This document shows, piece after piece, positions 7,212-7,399 of a stretch of 7,399 nucleotides of DNA (within the stretch, counting starts at the first letter, position 1; every line of letters begins with the position of its first letter). This DNA is from Hyphomicrobiales bacterium (GTDB lineage Bacteria; Pseudomonadota; Alphaproteobacteria; Rhizobiales; Kaistiaceae), in contig JAFKJZ010000598.1 of assembly GCA_017305815.1 (NCBI GenBank), positions 1 through 7,399 on the forward strand, read 5' to 3'. The notes below the pieces were generated by a model. That model was not told the DNA's origin. It saw nothing but the letters and a program-made list of their open reading frames with translations, and did not search any database. A program made the translations under genes and the position numbers.

Positions 7212-7399
7212 CAGCTTGCCGCCGCCAGATCCCGATAGAGCCTCGCATAGGCGGCTGCCGGCCGGGTCCAGGAAACATCCGTCTTCATGGCGTTCTTCTG
7301 CAGCTTCTTCCAGCTCGGACGGTCGCGCCAGAGCGCGGCGATGCGCAGGATCGCGCCTTCCAGCGCGTCGCCGGAGACGGGGTTGAACTGGATGCCGGT
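7211..7399 (-). CDS. glgA: Glycogen synthase GlgA, C-terminal fragment (5' end outside window)
   Basis: The minus-strand frame from the window edge encodes 62 residues ending in TGA at 7213-7211. It contains TGIQFNPVSGDAL, WRDRPSWKKLQKNAMKTDVSW and YARLYRDLA. These match the end of GT5 starch/glycogen synthases, which usually read TGF.F....AL..A, then W..LQ..GM..DFSW, then a closing Y..LY. The enzyme adds ADP-glucose to growing alpha-1,4-glucan chains. Only the last part of the C-terminal Rossmann domain is visible; the catalytic N-terminal region lies outside. Direct coupling to glgX fits the common glgC-glgA-glgX order of alphaproteobacteria. The family is clear despite the short length. 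Confidence 0.9.
   Translation of the reverse strand, partial: TGIQFNPVSGDALEGAILRIAALWRDRPSWKKLQKNAMKTDVSWTRPAAAYARLYRDLAAAS

Noticed and set aside
5271..7238. A 655-codon open frame on the plus strand, opposite glgX
   Set aside because: It lies antisense to a clearly recognised glgX with all catalytic motifs. Its product is Arg/Val/Gly-rich with no family pattern, as expected from GC-rich codon bias on the reverse strand.

Overview
The window is GC-rich bacterial DNA packed with short-spaced or overlapping genes. The protein sequences and the neighbouring glycogen genes fit an alphaproteobacterium, probably of the Hyphomicrobiales (Rhizobiales). That placement is inferred from style and gene content, not from a marker gene.

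Left part (1-2862, + strand): the end of a surface-polysaccharide operon. A membrane-protein tail (possibly an acyltransferase) overlaps a VpsF-like, O-antigen-ligase/polymerase-type membrane protein by 4 nt (ATGA). That gene overlaps a Wzx/MATE-like polysaccharide flippase by 7 nt. The flippase appears frameshifted near its 3' end: its last membrane helix and basic tail (2752-2862) lie in another frame. In the frame as sequenced, translation runs on to 2927 into the antisense of the next gene.

Middle part (2869-4975, - strand): a two-gene unit. It encodes a cupin/JmjC-like protein with a putative Fe(II)-binding HxD...H triad, followed 40 nt later by a BioF2-type GNAT acyltransferase (CelD/FemAB-like fold). 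The GNAT gene converges on the flippase gene, and both stop codons lie in one compact hairpin. Upstream is a relatively AT-rich 169-nt leader (4976-5144) holding an unusual widely spaced inverted repeat.

Right part (5145-7399, - strand): the end of a glycogen operon. The C-terminus of glycogen synthase GlgA is coupled through TGATG to a complete glycogen-debranching enzyme, GlgX.

In function, the left genes should polymerise and export a polysaccharide, and the right genes make and trim glycogen. The cupin/GNAT pair between them has no assigned pathway and is the least understood part. I see no tRNA, rRNA, CRISPR, transposase or phage sequence, and no stretch of 300 bases without a gene.
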